From Dietzia aurantiaca (lineage in GTDB: Bacteria > Actinomycetota > Actinomycetes > Mycobacteriales > Mycobacteriaceae), in contig NZ_JAIFXZ010000001.1 in the NCBI RefSeq assembly GCF_021033825.1, positions 62,001 to 126,000 of the forward strand: 64,000 nucleotides of DNA, in the 5' to 3' direction. The position numbers and the translations under genes were made by a program. Shown one piece after another: positions 34,679-43,134 of the stretch. The notes beneath the pieces are model-generated. The model saw nothing but the letters and a program-made list of their open reading frames with translations. It was not told the DNA's origin and made no database searches. How positions within the stretch are numbered: position 1 is the first letter of the stretch; the number at the start of each line of letters is the position of its first letter.

Positions 34679-35953
34679 TCAGACGGGAGTGATGGGCAGG
34701 GACGTGCGTGCCGGACCGAAGTCGAAGGCCGCGCCCGTGCTGATGCGGGTCACGGCGACCTCGTCCGATTCCTTCGCGGCCACCTCTCCGAGACGCAGAA
34801 CGGCCTCGAGTCGTGAGCCGTCGCCGGGCACGGCCTCGACGGTCCAGTGCGGGTCGACCGCGTGTGCGGCGGCTTCGAGCGGGCGCAGGTCGCCGGCGGC
34901 CATCAGCGGCAGCCAGGTGTCGTCGGCGAATGCGTCCGCGGAGGTGTCCCAGGAGACGGTGAGCTCGCGCCCGTCGTCGGACACCCGCGACGAGTAGCCG
35001 GTGTAGGCGGTCGGCCCGGCCAGGGGGTGGCTATCGAGGACCGCGGCGAGCCCCCGGGCGTCGGGGCCCGCGCCGAGGACGTCCCGGATGCGACCCGCGG
35101 CGACCCCCGCGATGCCCGTGGCCTGGTACGCGAGCAGCCGGTCGGCGGTCTCAAGATCCGAGCGGCGCCGGACCGACTGGTGGAACCCCACCGCGAGCAG
35201 GTGCATCTGCAGATACACCTCGCGGACGACACGGATGAGGGCCGCCGAGGTGAATTCACCGAACACAAGGTCCGTCAACAGCGGGCCCGCGTAGTCGTCG
35301 CGCTCGCCCTCGCCGGCGGTGTCCTGCGGGGCGGGCGGGTCGAACCGGAAGTCGATGAGCCGGCTGGACGCCGACTCGACCGCGGGCCCCGGCATCGGCG
35401 CCGGTGGGGCGTCCGGGTCGATCCGTACCACCCAGTGACAGTGCGGTGTCCGTCCCTCGGGGCTTCGCGGGGGTCGGTGGATCGGCTCGACGACCGCGCG
35501 GGGGTTGGTGGCCAGCGCGGTGGCCGGGAAGGTGGGGTCCTCGATGTCGTGACACATCGTCGTCACGAGCCGGTCGCCCATGGGCTCGACGTCCATCAGC
35601 GCCCCACAGTGGTCGAGCCAGAACTCGCCGTTGTCGTGGTCGGTGATCCCGTACCGGAAGTCCATGAACTCGGGCGGCGCGCCCACGTCGAGTTGGAAGC
35701 CCTTGAAGATCTCGGCGACGCCGTCACCGGTGATCGACAGCGCCTCCTTCATCCGGCGCGTGTAGTGCGGGCTGGCGGCCTGCCACTCCTCGATGGCCAC
35801 GTCCCGCATGCCGTCCACGCCGAACTCGCCGAGCAGCGCGGGCATCCCCGCCCTGTCGATGAGCTGCCCGATCAGCAGGAGGTCGGGCAGCAACCGGGCG
35901 AGTGAGGCGTGGTCCAGGGTCTCGAGCGGATCCGGGCGCGACAGCCGGGCCAT
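34679..35953 (-). CDS. Conserved protein of unknown function in the CYP51 operon
   Basis: 424 residues; I do not recognise the family. There is no signal peptide or membrane segment. Notable stretches are FRYGITDHDNGEFWLDHCGA and MCHDIEDPTFPATALATNPR (~120-170), with clustered His, Cys and Asp that could bind metal; then THPHCHW-like TPHCHWVVRIDPDAP, and a helical C-terminal half (AALIRVVREVYLQMHLLAVG; YQATGIAGVAAGRIRDVLG). The start is ATG at 35953, directly after the NTF2-like gene (5 bp). Its tight place between FadD and the NTF2-like/ferredoxin/CYP51 genes implies a part in the same pathway. No function is assigned. Confidence 0.8.
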   Translation of the reverse strand: MARLSRPDPLETLDHASLARLLPDLLLIGQLIDRAGMPALLGEFGVDGMRDVAIEEWQAASPHYTRRMKEALSITGDGVAEIFKGFQLDVGAPPEFMDFRYGITDHDNGEFWLDHCGALMDVEPMGDRLVTTMCHDIEDPTFPATALATNPRAVVEPIHRPPRSPEGRTPHCHWVVRIDPDAPPAPMPGPAVESASSRLIDFRFDPPAPQDTAGEGERDDYAGPLLTDLVFGEFTSAALIRVVREVYLQMHLLAVGFHQSVRRRSDLETADRLLAYQATGIAGVAAGRIRDVLGAGPDARGLAAVLDSHPLAGPTAYTGYSSRVSDDGRELTVSWDTSADAFADDTWLPLMAAGDLRPLEAAAHAVDPHWTVEAVPGDGSRLEAVLRLGEVAAKESDEVAVTRISTGAAFDFGPARTSLPITPV

Positions 35954-35958
35954 GGGGC

Positions 35959-36534
35959 TCAGACCTCGTCCGGGCTCGACACCGGCCAGAGCGGGGCCGG
36001 GCTGTCCTCGATGCGGTACCAACCGGCGGGCTTCCCGCCGGCGCCCTCGAAGCGGGCCTTCATGGAATCGGTGAGCGCATCGGCCTCGTACATGCGCATG
36101 AACAGGTCCACGACGTTGCCGAAGTCGAAGAAGTCGCGGTGCCAGGCCCACTGCTGGTTGCCGTTGTAGAGGAACCACGATCCGCCCAGCCCGTGCACCT
36201 CGTACGGCCGGCCGGTCTTCGGGTCGACGGTGCCGCGCGCGATCTGCTTCCACAGACAGAGCACGTCACCGGTCTCGGGGTCGATGATCGTCCGGATGTA
36301 CGGGTACTCCCAGCCGTCGAGTCCCGCCATCTCCTGGCCGAGCGCGATGTCCCGGATCTCGTCACGGCCGACGGCCATGAAGTCGTCCTTGGTGCCGTAG
36401 TTCCAGCCGTAGGTGGCGTCCTCGGCGTAGAACGACTCCAGCGGTCGCCAGTCCTTGTTCCGCTCGCACTCGGCGTTCGCGTCCACCCATTTCTGGACGA
36501 AAGCGGCGATCTCTGCACGGTCGTATCGGGTCAC
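35959..36534 (-). CDS. NTF2/SnoaL-like protein
   Basis: 191-residue protein whose N-terminal ~130 residues fit the NTF2/SnoaL cone-shaped fold: an N-terminal helix (FVQKWVDANAECERNKDW), then FYAEDATYGWNYGTKDDFMA and the strand region WYRIEDSPAPLW at the end. Members are ketosteroid isomerases, dehydratases or ligand carriers. I use GTG at 36534, which has AGGAG ~9 nt upstream. A similar small protein neighbours CYP51 in mycobacteria (Rv0760c/Rv0762c region). A role in handling the P450 product is plausible but unproven. Confidence 0.82.
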   Translation of the reverse strand: MTRYDRAEIAAFVQKWVDANAECERNKDWRPLESFYAEDATYGWNYGTKDDFMAVGRDEIRDIALGQEMAGLDGWEYPYIRTIIDPETGDVLCLWKQIARGTVDPKTGRPYEVHGLGGSWFLYNGNQQWAWHRDFFDFGNVVDLFMRMYEADALTDSMKARFEGAGGKPAGWYRIEDSPAPLWPVSSPDEV

Positions 36535-36554
36535 GTCACTCGTCTCCTGGTTTC

Positions 36555-36755
36555 TCAGTTCTCGACCAGGCGGAGTGCCTGTGTCGGGCAGTACCTGACG
36601 GCGTCCTTGACGGCCGCCAGCTGGTCGTCGGGGATCTCGCCACGCTTGGCGCGGACCTTGGCCTCGGAGCCCTTGCCGACCGTGAACCAGTCGGGGGCCT
36701 CCGCCTGGCACTCGGCGTGCCCCTGGCACAGGTCGAAATCGACCTCGACTCTCAT
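36555..36755 (-). CDS. 3Fe-4S ferredoxin, CYP51 redox partner
   Basis: 66-residue ferredoxin. The cluster motif is Cys10-QG-His13-AE-Cys16 and Cys56-Pro57, i.e. the CxxHxxC...CP pattern of P450-partner ferredoxins such as M. tuberculosis Rv0763c. The His in place of the second cysteine fits a [3Fe-4S] or labile [4Fe-4S] cluster. It is encoded 17 bp after CYP51 on the same strand, as in mycobacteria, and should pass electrons to CYP51. The length is normal. Confidence 0.93.
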   Translation of the reverse strand: MRVEVDFDLCQGHAECQAEAPDWFTVGKGSEAKVRAKRGEIPDDQLAAVKDAVRYCPTQALRLVEN

Positions 36756-36772
36756 CGCGTCCTCCTGTTCCC

Positions 36773-38164
36773 TCAGCGCTGTCGCCGGCGGTAGCGGACC
36801 ACGCACGGCCTGGCCAGCTGGACGACCATCTTGGAGTGGTCGTTGTGGTAGCTCTCGGCGGGCTGGGCGAGTTCGAATTCGTACTCGCGCAGTAGTACGG
36901 AGAAGATCGCTTTGATCTGCAGTTGGGCGAATGCCGCGCCGACGCACCGGTGCCGCCCGGCGCCGAACGGGATCCAGGTCCACCTGTTGACGATGTCCTC
37001 CTGCCGCGGCTCGGCATAGCGGTCCGGGTCGAAGGCGTCGGCGTCCGGGAAGTCCTCGGGCAGTCGATTGGACACCGCCGGCGAGGCGGCCACCGTCTGT
37101 CCGGCACGCACCACGTAGTCGCCGATCCGCACGTCCTCCTGGGCGACCCGCATGAGGATGATGAGCGGCGGATGCAGGCGGAGCGTTTCCTTGAGCGCGT
37201 TCTCCACCTTGGGCATCTGGCGGAGCGCACCGAACGAGTACTCGGCGCCATCGGAGTAGATCTCGTCGAGCTCGGCCACGACCTCGGCCAGGTAGTCCGG
37301 GTTCCGGAGAAGCTCGATGAGCATCCACGCACTGGTGCCGGAGGTGGTGTGGTGACCGGCGAACATCATCGAGATGAAGATGCCGGTGACCTCGTCCGGG
37401 GTGAACCGGAACGTCCCGTCCTCGTTCTTGACCGAGACCAACACGTCCAGCAGATCCCGGTCGTCCTTGTCCGCCGGCGGGTTGGCGATCCGCTCGTCCA
37501 TGATCGCCGAGACCAGCTCCACCAGGCCTTCGCGGGCGGCGTCGCGCCTGCGGAACGAGGGGATGTCGGCGTACGGGTCGATGTACGCGTGGGGGTCCGT
37601 GCCCTGCTCGAGGTCGTGGTAGAGGTGGGCGAACCGGGCGTCGAGCTGCTCGCGGAACTTCGGTCCGATCAGGCACGCGGACGAGGTGTATATGGTCAGC
37701 TCGGAGAACCACTCGAGCAGGTCGATCTCGCCCTCGTCGCCCCACTCGGCCACCATCCGCTCGACCTCGCGCGGGATGGTCTGCGCGTGCTGACGCATGT
37801 GCTCGCCGCGCAGCGCGGTGTTGTGGAGCATCTCCGAGCGCCGCTCGGGGCTGGCGTCGAAGACGACGCCCTCGCCGAACACCGGCGTCATGAACGGGTA
37901 GGCGGCCGCCTGGTCCAGGGATTCGTCCGGGGCTCGGAAGAACGCCTCGTTGGCGGCGGCGCCCGAGGCCAGGCAGATGTCGCGGTCGGCGATCCTGAAG
38001 ATCCCGAGATCCCCGCATTCCTCGCGCACCCGCCAGAACAGACTGATCGGGTCGGCGCGCAGCTCGTCCATGTGCCCGAGCTCGCCTTCACCGCCGGAGA
38101 CTCGTCCCGGCTCGGCGAGCGTGGAGAAGTCCGGGAACTCTACGGGGTTGCCGGTGCTGGTCAC
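36773..38164 (-). CDS. cyp51: Cytochrome P450 CYP51 (sterol 14-alpha-demethylase family)
   Basis: 463-residue P450 closely resembling M. tuberculosis CYP51. The I helix has SMMFAGHHTTSGTSAW, the K helix ALKETLRLHPPL (ExxR) and the heme loop IPFGAGRHRCVGAAFA, followed by LQIKAIFSVLLREYEFELAQ and YHNDHSKMVVQLARPCVVRY, all near the mycobacterial form. The family 14-demethylates sterols in eukaryotes; mycobacterial CYP51 does so in vitro, but these bacteria do not make cholesterol-type sterols, so the natural substrate is open. The start is GTG at 38164, overlapping the SDR stop as GTGA. The ferredoxin follows at once. Azole antifungals bind this family. Confidence 0.93.
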   Translation of the reverse strand: MTSTGNPVEFPDFSTLAEPGRVSGGEGELGHMDELRADPISLFWRVREECGDLGIFRIADRDICLASGAAANEAFFRAPDESLDQAAAYPFMTPVFGEGVVFDASPERRSEMLHNTALRGEHMRQHAQTIPREVERMVAEWGDEGEIDLLEWFSELTIYTSSACLIGPKFREQLDARFAHLYHDLEQGTDPHAYIDPYADIPSFRRRDAAREGLVELVSAIMDERIANPPADKDDRDLLDVLVSVKNEDGTFRFTPDEVTGIFISMMFAGHHTTSGTSAWMLIELLRNPDYLAEVVAELDEIYSDGAEYSFGALRQMPKVENALKETLRLHPPLIILMRVAQEDVRIGDYVVRAGQTVAASPAVSNRLPEDFPDADAFDPDRYAEPRQEDIVNRWTWIPFGAGRHRCVGAAFAQLQIKAIFSVLLREYEFELAQPAESYHNDHSKMVVQLARPCVVRYRRRQR

Positions 38165-38955
38165 GAGTAGTCCTCCTCGATGGGGGCCTCCGGCTGGATC
38201 TCCAGCTCGGTGATCTGTGCGCCTCGGGGCATCGACACCATCGCGGCGACGCCCCGGGCGAGGTCGGCGGGTTTGCACATGCGTGGATGACGCCCGAAGC
38301 CGTGGCGTACCCAGTCGTTGATGACGGATTCGGCGGTCTCCGGGTCGAACTCGGTGCCCATCTCGGTCATCACCGGCCCTGGGCGGACCACGCCGAGCCG
38401 GACCCCGGTGCCCTCGAGCTCCTTGCGGGCCTGGTTGGCCATGTTCTCCAGCCCGGCCTTGGCGGCGACGTAGGCGCCGGAGCGGGGGCGGGCGGTGTAG
38501 GCCACGTCGGATCCGATGACGACGACGTCGCCGCGGCGGCGGTCGACCATTCCGGGCACGATCGCGTGGAGCAGCCGGTGCACGGACAACAGATGGATGT
38601 CGAGCTGGGCTGCGAACTCCCCGGGGTCCATCTCCCAGACCCTCGCCATCGTGAGCGTTCCCGCGCTGGAGACCAGCACCTCGGGATCGCCGTAGGCCTC
38701 GGTCGCGGCGGCGACGAAGTCCGCCACCGAGCCGGCGTCGGTGACGTCGACCGCGCATGCCGTGGCCTCGCCGCCTGCCTCACGGATCGTGGCGACGAGC
38801 TCGTCGAGGCGGGCGGCACGGCGGGCGCCCACGACGACGGGGTGGCCCAGAGCGGCGAGCGCTTCGGCGCTGGCGCGGCCGATGCCCGACGAGGCCCCGG
38901 TGACCAGGGCCGGCCGGACCGCGTTGTCCAGTTGGGGCGGGAAACGCAGACTCAT
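38161..38955 (-). CDS. Short-chain dehydrogenase next to CYP51 (Rv0765c-like)
   Basis: 264-residue SDR: ALVTGASSGIGRASAEAL (~16), VLVSSAGTLTMARVWEMDPG, catalytic Ser in VVIGSDVAYTARPRSGAYVA and Tyr-x3-Lys in AYVAAKAGLENMANQARKEL, then GVVRPGPVMTEMG. In M. tuberculosis the gene in the same place between CYP51 and CYP123 is Rv0765c, also an SDR of unknown substrate. It overlaps both neighbouring P450 genes by 4 bp (ATGA and GTGA). It likely oxidises or reduces an alcohol/ketone formed by the P450s (inference). Confidence 0.9.
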   Translation of the reverse strand: MSLRFPPQLDNAVRPALVTGASSGIGRASAEALAALGHPVVVGARRAARLDELVATIREAGGEATACAVDVTDAGSVADFVAAATEAYGDPEVLVSSAGTLTMARVWEMDPGEFAAQLDIHLLSVHRLLHAIVPGMVDRRRGDVVVIGSDVAYTARPRSGAYVAAKAGLENMANQARKELEGTGVRLGVVRPGPVMTEMGTEFDPETAESVINDWVRHGFGRHPRMCKPADLARGVAAMVSMPRGAQITELEIQPEAPIEEDYS

Positions 38956-40181
38956 CGGTGCCGCACCTCGACCCGCATCGGCAGGTGTGCGAACCCGCGC
39001 ACGTTGGAGGAGTGCACGCGCTCCGCGCCGGACAGCAGTTCGTACCCGGTGATGGAGGTGGCGATCATGTCCAGGGCGACGCGGCCCTCCAGCCGGGCGA
39101 GATGGGCGCCCAGGCAGAAGTGGGGGCCCTGGCCGAAGCTCAAGCTGGCGGAGGTGTCCCGGGTCAGGTCGAAGACGTCCCCGTCGGGGAACACGTCCTC
39201 GTCCCGGTTCGCCGATCCGATGAGCATCAGGACCTTCTGGTCCGCGGGAATCGTCACCCCGCGGATCGTGGTCTCGGTCGTGGTGGTGCGCAGGATCATC
39301 TGGCTCGAGGTGTCGAAGCGCAGCGTCTCCTCCACCCACTGCGTGACCATCGCCGGGTCATCCAGGACGAGGCGGGACTGCGCGGGGTACTCGTGGCCCC
39401 AGAACAGGGCGTTCGCCAGGAGCTTGGTGGTGGTCTCGTTGCCGGCCACGACCATGAGGAACAGGAAGGACAGGATCTCGTCCTCGTCCAACTTCTCGCC
39501 GTCGATCTCCGCGTCGATCAGCGCCGACGTGAGGTCCTCGGTGCGTGACCTACGCCGTTCGGCGACCATGCCCTGGTAGTAGGTGATGAGATCCAGCGCC
39601 GCGACCATCGACTCCTGGGGGACGTCCTGGACGCCCTCCTCTCGGTGCATCACCAGGTCCGCCAGCCGTCGCAGTTCCGCGCGGTCCGCCTCGGGCACGC
39701 CCATGAGGTCGGAGATGACGTCCATCGGGAGCTTGCCCGCGTAGTCGTCGACGAAATCGAACGATTCGCCGTCGCGGGAGCGCTCGAGGCACTCGTCCCA
39801 GTACTCCCGGGAGATCTTCTCGATACCCTCGCGCAGCGCGTCCACCCGCCGGGAGGTGAAGCCCTTGCTGACCAGCCGGCGCAGGCGGGCGTGGCGGGGA
39901 TCGTCCATGGCGAGGAACGACATGGTCTTGTAGGCGTGCGGTCCGTACGCGGCGGGGTCGAGCGAGACCCCCCTACCGCTGGAGAAGACCTCGGGATCGC
40001 GGAACGCCTCGCGCACATCGGAGTACTTGCTCAGCGCCCAGAAATCGAGCTCCGCGTTGCGGTAGACGGGCGCCTCGTTCCGGAGACGGGCGTAGAAGGG
40101 ATACGGATCCTCGTGTACCGCGTAATCATACGGACTGAACACGAGCGGAGCGGGGGTTGCGGTGGTCATATCCGATGTCAC
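38952..40181 (-). CDS. Cytochrome P450 (CYP123-like position)
   Basis: 409-residue class I P450. It shows FLFLMVVAGNETTTKLLANA (I helix), WVEETLRFDTSSQMILRT (ExxR) and LSFGQGPHFCLGAHLARLEG (heme Cys). Position and order match CYP123 (Rv0766c), one gene upstream of the SDR and CYP51. Electrons presumably come from the shared ferredoxin. I place the start at GTG 40181, which overlaps the TetR stop as GTGA; ATG 40169 is an alternative. The substrate is unknown. Confidence 0.88.
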   Translation of the reverse strand: MTSDMTTATPAPLVFSPYDYAVHEDPYPFYARLRNEAPVYRNAELDFWALSKYSDVREAFRDPEVFSSGRGVSLDPAAYGPHAYKTMSFLAMDDPRHARLRRLVSKGFTSRRVDALREGIEKISREYWDECLERSRDGESFDFVDDYAGKLPMDVISDLMGVPEADRAELRRLADLVMHREEGVQDVPQESMVAALDLITYYQGMVAERRRSRTEDLTSALIDAEIDGEKLDEDEILSFLFLMVVAGNETTTKLLANALFWGHEYPAQSRLVLDDPAMVTQWVEETLRFDTSSQMILRTTTTETTIRGVTIPADQKVLMLIGSANRDEDVFPDGDVFDLTRDTSASLSFGQGPHFCLGAHLARLEGRVALDMIATSITGYELLSGAERVHSSNVRGFAHLPMRVEVRHR

Positions 40182-40750
40182 CTCAGGATCAGTCGTGCGG
40201 CGGATTCGATCGCGTCCGCCATGTCCGCGTAGGAGCCGTAGCCCATGCCTGCTCTGACGAGCGCCCCGGCGTAGACCATCTCCAGCGCGGACACCACGTC
40301 GTCGTCGTTCTGATCGCCCAGGGCCGCCACCAGGCGGCGACGGATGTCGGCACCGATCCGCACGCGCAGGTGGGACACCTCCGGATCGTCGCCCAGGAGC
40401 GCGCCGGTGACCGCCGAGGACAACTCGGGCTCGTCGGCGATCAACAGCGCGACATCGCGCAGCACCGCGACCACCCGGTCGACCGTGGAGCCACCGTCGA
40501 CGGGTGCGGTCGCATGGTCATCGAGACGACGCCAGAACACCTCGGCGATGAGGTGTCCCTTGGAGGAGAAGTAGGTGTAGGCGGTCGCGGGGGCGACGCC
40601 CGCCCTGGCCGCCACGGCCCGGACCGCGAGGCCTCCGGCACCCTTCTCCCGAAGTACCTCGACAGCAGCGCTGGTCAGGCGGTCGACGGTCTCGGCCTGC
40701 TGGCCGTTGAGCCGCCGCCGTGTGGATTCGAAACGGGCTGCAGTGGACAT
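40178..40750 (-). CDS. TetR-family regulator of the CYP51 and aldA operons
   Basis: 190-residue TetR protein. The N-terminal helix-turn-helix is VLREKGAGGLAVRAVAARAG followed by VAPATAYTYFSSKGHLIAEV (~33-72); the C-terminal half is an all-helical ligand domain. It is first in the CYP51 operon and divergent from aldA, exactly as Rv0767c is to Rv0766c and Rv0768. It lacks a ribosome site; TACTGT at 40764-40759 lies 8 nt before the ATG, so a leaderless mRNA is likely. It probably represses both directions through the palindromes at 40752-40797. Confidence 0.9.
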   Translation of the reverse strand: MSTAARFESTRRRLNGQQAETVDRLTSAAVEVLREKGAGGLAVRAVAARAGVAPATAYTYFSSKGHLIAEVFWRRLDDHATAPVDGGSTVDRVVAVLRDVALLIADEPELSSAVTGALLGDDPEVSHLRVRIGADIRRRLVAALGDQNDDDVVSALEMVYAGALVRAGMGYGSYADMADAIESAARLILR

Positions 40751-40751
40751 G

Positions 40752-40797
40752 TGTCTGGACAGTACACCAATGCCGGACTATCGTCTAGACAGCTGTC
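40752..40797. promoter_or_regulatory. Operator-like sites between tetR and aldA
   Basis: TGTC-TG-GACA at 40752-40761 and GACAGCTGTC at 40788-40797 are inverted repeats; GTCTAGAC at 40783-40790 overlaps the second. The sequence GTCT-G/A-GACAG occurs twice in direct orientation 31 bp apart. TACTGT (40764-40759, minus) and TATCGT (40779-40784, plus) are candidate -10 boxes between or over the sites. Binding here would block both promoters. Confidence 0.55.
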
Positions 40798-40837
40798 CAC
40801 CCAACCGATGTCCACCCAGACCGACGGAAGGTCCCCC

Positions 40838-42313
40838 GTGACGACGAGCATCACCGACACCGCACCGCTGCTCATCGGCGGCGAACTCCGGCAGTCCACT
40901 TCGGGCGCCACGTTCGACGTGCTCAACCCGGCCACAGAGGAGGTCCTCGGCTCCGCCGCCGACGCCACCTCCGAGGACATGGCCGCCGCGATCGCGGCGG
41001 CCCGCGCCGCCTTCGACACCACCGACTGGTCCACCGACCACACATTCCGCGCGACGTGCCTGCGCCAGCTCCGCGACGCGCTGCAGTCGCACACGGAGGA
41101 GCTGCGCGCCCTGACCATCGCCGAGGTCGGGGCGCCCCACATGTTCACGACCGGCCCACAGCTCGAGGGGCCCGTCGCGGACCTGGGCTGGCTCGCCGAT
41201 CTCGTCGAGGCCTACCAGTGGACCGAGGACCTGGGCGAGTCCGAGATCATGGGCGTGCGCTCGCACCGCACCACCCGGCGCGAGGCGATCGGCGTCGTCG
41301 GCGCCATCACGCCGTGGAACTTCCCCAACCAGATCAACCTGGCCAAGATCGGCCCCGCACTGGCCGCCGGCTGCACGGTGGTGCTCAAGCCCGCGCCCGA
41401 CACCCCGCTCATCGCCGCGGCCGTGGCCCGGATCGCCGCCGAGGAGACGGACCTGCCCGCGGGAGTGCTCAACGTGATCTCCTCCTCCGACCACGGGATC
41501 GGCGCGCAGCTGACCACCGACCCCCGGGTCGACCTGGTCTCCTTCACCGGCTCCACATCGACCGGCAAAAAGATCATGGTGGCGGCAGCCGAATCGCTGA
41601 AGAAGGTGTTCCTGGAACTGGGCGGCAAGTCCGCGTCGGTCGTGCTCGACGACGCCGACCTCGGCACCGCCTGCTTCATGACCGCCCTCAACACCTGCAC
41701 CCACGCCGGACAGGGCTGCGCGCTGACCACCCGGCTCGTGGTGCCCCGCGAGAAGTACGCCGAGGCGATCGAGGCCGCCAAGGGCGCCATGGCCTCGTTC
41801 ACCCCCACCGACCCCACCGACCCCGGCGCGTTCTGCGGCCCGGTGATCTCCGCCGTCCAGCGCGAGCGCATCGAGGGCTACATCGAGCTCGCCCGCGCCG
41901 AGGGCGGCACGATCGAGATCGGCGGCGGCCGCCCGACCGGCGAGGGCTTCGGCCGCGGTTTCTGGGTCGAGCCCACTCTCATCTCCGGGCTCGACAACTC
42001 CGCGCGCGTCGCCAGGGAGGAGATCTTCGGCCCCGTGCTGGTGATCATCCCGCACGACGGCGACGAGGACGCCATCCGGATCGCCAACGATTCGCCCTAC
42101 GGCCTGTCCGGGGCGGTGTGGGGTACCGATCCGGAGCGGGTCGAGAAGGTCGTGGCCGGGATCCGCACCGGCACGCTCGGCGTCAACGGCGGCCAGTGGT
42201 ACGGCGCCGACGTGCCGTTCGGCGGCTACAAGCAGTCCGGCATCGGCCGGGAGATGGGCCGCGAGGGCTTCGAGGAATACCTCGAGATCAAGTCCGTCGC
42301 GACGCCGGCATGA
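40838..42313 (+). CDS. aldA: Aldehyde dehydrogenase (Rv0768/AldA-like)
   Basis: 491-residue NAD(P)-dependent aldehyde dehydrogenase. It has VVGAITPWNFPNQINLAKIG (~155), FLELGGKSASVVLDDADLG (~260), the catalytic cysteine in CTHAGQGCALTTRLVVP (~295) and VPFGGYKQSGIGREMGREGF near the end. The start is GTG 40838, with GGAAGG at 40826-40831 6 nt upstream; an earlier ATG at 40808 lacks a ribosome site. It is first in a four-gene plus-strand operon equal in order to Rv0768-Rv0771. It may oxidise an aldehyde released by the P450 pathway (inference). Confidence 0.92.
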   Translation: MTTSITDTAPLLIGGELRQSTSGATFDVLNPATEEVLGSAADATSEDMAAAIAAARAAFDTTDWSTDHTFRATCLRQLRDALQSHTEELRALTIAEVGAPHMFTTGPQLEGPVADLGWLADLVEAYQWTEDLGESEIMGVRSHRTTRREAIGVVGAITPWNFPNQINLAKIGPALAAGCTVVLKPAPDTPLIAAAVARIAAEETDLPAGVLNVISSSDHGIGAQLTTDPRVDLVSFTGSTSTGKKIMVAAAESLKKVFLELGGKSASVVLDDADLGTACFMTALNTCTHAGQGCALTTRLVVPREKYAEAIEAAKGAMASFTPTDPTDPGAFCGPVISAVQRERIEGYIELARAEGGTIEIGGGRPTGEGFGRGFWVEPTLISGLDNSARVAREEIFGPVLVIIPHDGDEDAIRIANDSPYGLSGAVWGTDPERVEKVVAGIRTGTLGVNGGQWYGADVPFGGYKQSGIGREMGREGFEEYLEIKSVATPA

Positions 42314-42381
42314 CCCGCGCCGGCCGCACGCCGATGACCGGCACCACTCCACAGCATCCATCAACAGAAGGTAGTCAGACC

Positions 42382-43134
42382 ATGGGACGTTTCGACGGTA
42401 AGACAGTGATCGTGACCGGCGCGGCCGGCGGCATCGGCGAGGAGTACGCCAAGGCGCTCGCCGCCGAGGGCGCCAAGGTGGTCGTGGCCGACGTCTCCAC
42501 CGAGCAGGGTGAGCGCGTGGCCACCGAGATCATCGAGGCCGGCGGCCACGCCTTCTTCCAGCACACCGACGTCTCCGACGAGTCCTCGGCGAACGCGTGC
42601 GCCGAGGCCGCGGTGGAGCGATTCGGCGGGCTCGACATGCTGGTCAACAACGCCGCGATCTTCGGCGGCATGAAGCTGGACTTCCTCATCACCGTGCCGT
42701 GGGACTACTACGAGAAGTTCATGTCGGTGAATCTCAATGGCCAGCTGCTCATGGTGCGGGCCTGCTGGGAGAGGATGGCGGCCGCCGGCGGCGGCGCGAT
42801 CGTCAACCAGTCCTCCACCGCGGCGTGGCTGTACTCGGGCTTCTACGGCCTGGCCAAGGTGGGCGTCAACGGCCTCACCCAGCAGCTGGCCACCGAGCTG
42901 GGCGGCTCGAACATCCGCATCAACGCGATCGCGCCCGGTCCGATCGCCACCGAGGCCAACCTCACCACCACCCCACAATCGATCGTCAGCGAGATGGTGG
43001 ACAAGCTGCCGATCAAGCGGATGGGCCAGCCGGAGGACCTCGTGGGGATGCTGTTGTTCCTGCTGTCGGACGAGGCCAGCTGGATCACCGGCCAGATCTT
43101 CAACGTCGACGGCGGACAGGTCATCAGATCGTGA
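42382..43134 (+). CDS. Short-chain dehydrogenase (Rv0769-like)
   Basis: 250-residue SDR of classical length. VIVTGAAGGIGEEYAKAL (~10) binds the cofactor; catalytic residues are in AIVNQSSTAAWLYSGFYGLAK (split: Ser in NQSST, Tyr-x3-Lys in YGLAK). INAIAPGPIATEANLTTTPQ and WITGQIFNVDGGQVIRS close the fold. It is second in the aldA operon, 68 bp downstream, and shares a GTGA overlap with the next gene. Order matches Rv0769. It acts on an unknown alcohol or ketone. Confidence 0.9.
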   Translation: MGRFDGKTVIVTGAAGGIGEEYAKALAAEGAKVVVADVSTEQGERVATEIIEAGGHAFFQHTDVSDESSANACAEAAVERFGGLDMLVNNAAIFGGMKLDFLITVPWDYYEKFMSVNLNGQLLMVRACWERMAAAGGGAIVNQSSTAAWLYSGFYGLAKVGVNGLTQQLATELGGSNIRINAIAPGPIATEANLTTTPQSIVSEMVDKLPIKRMGQPEDLVGMLLFLLSDEASWITGQIFNVDGGQVIRS

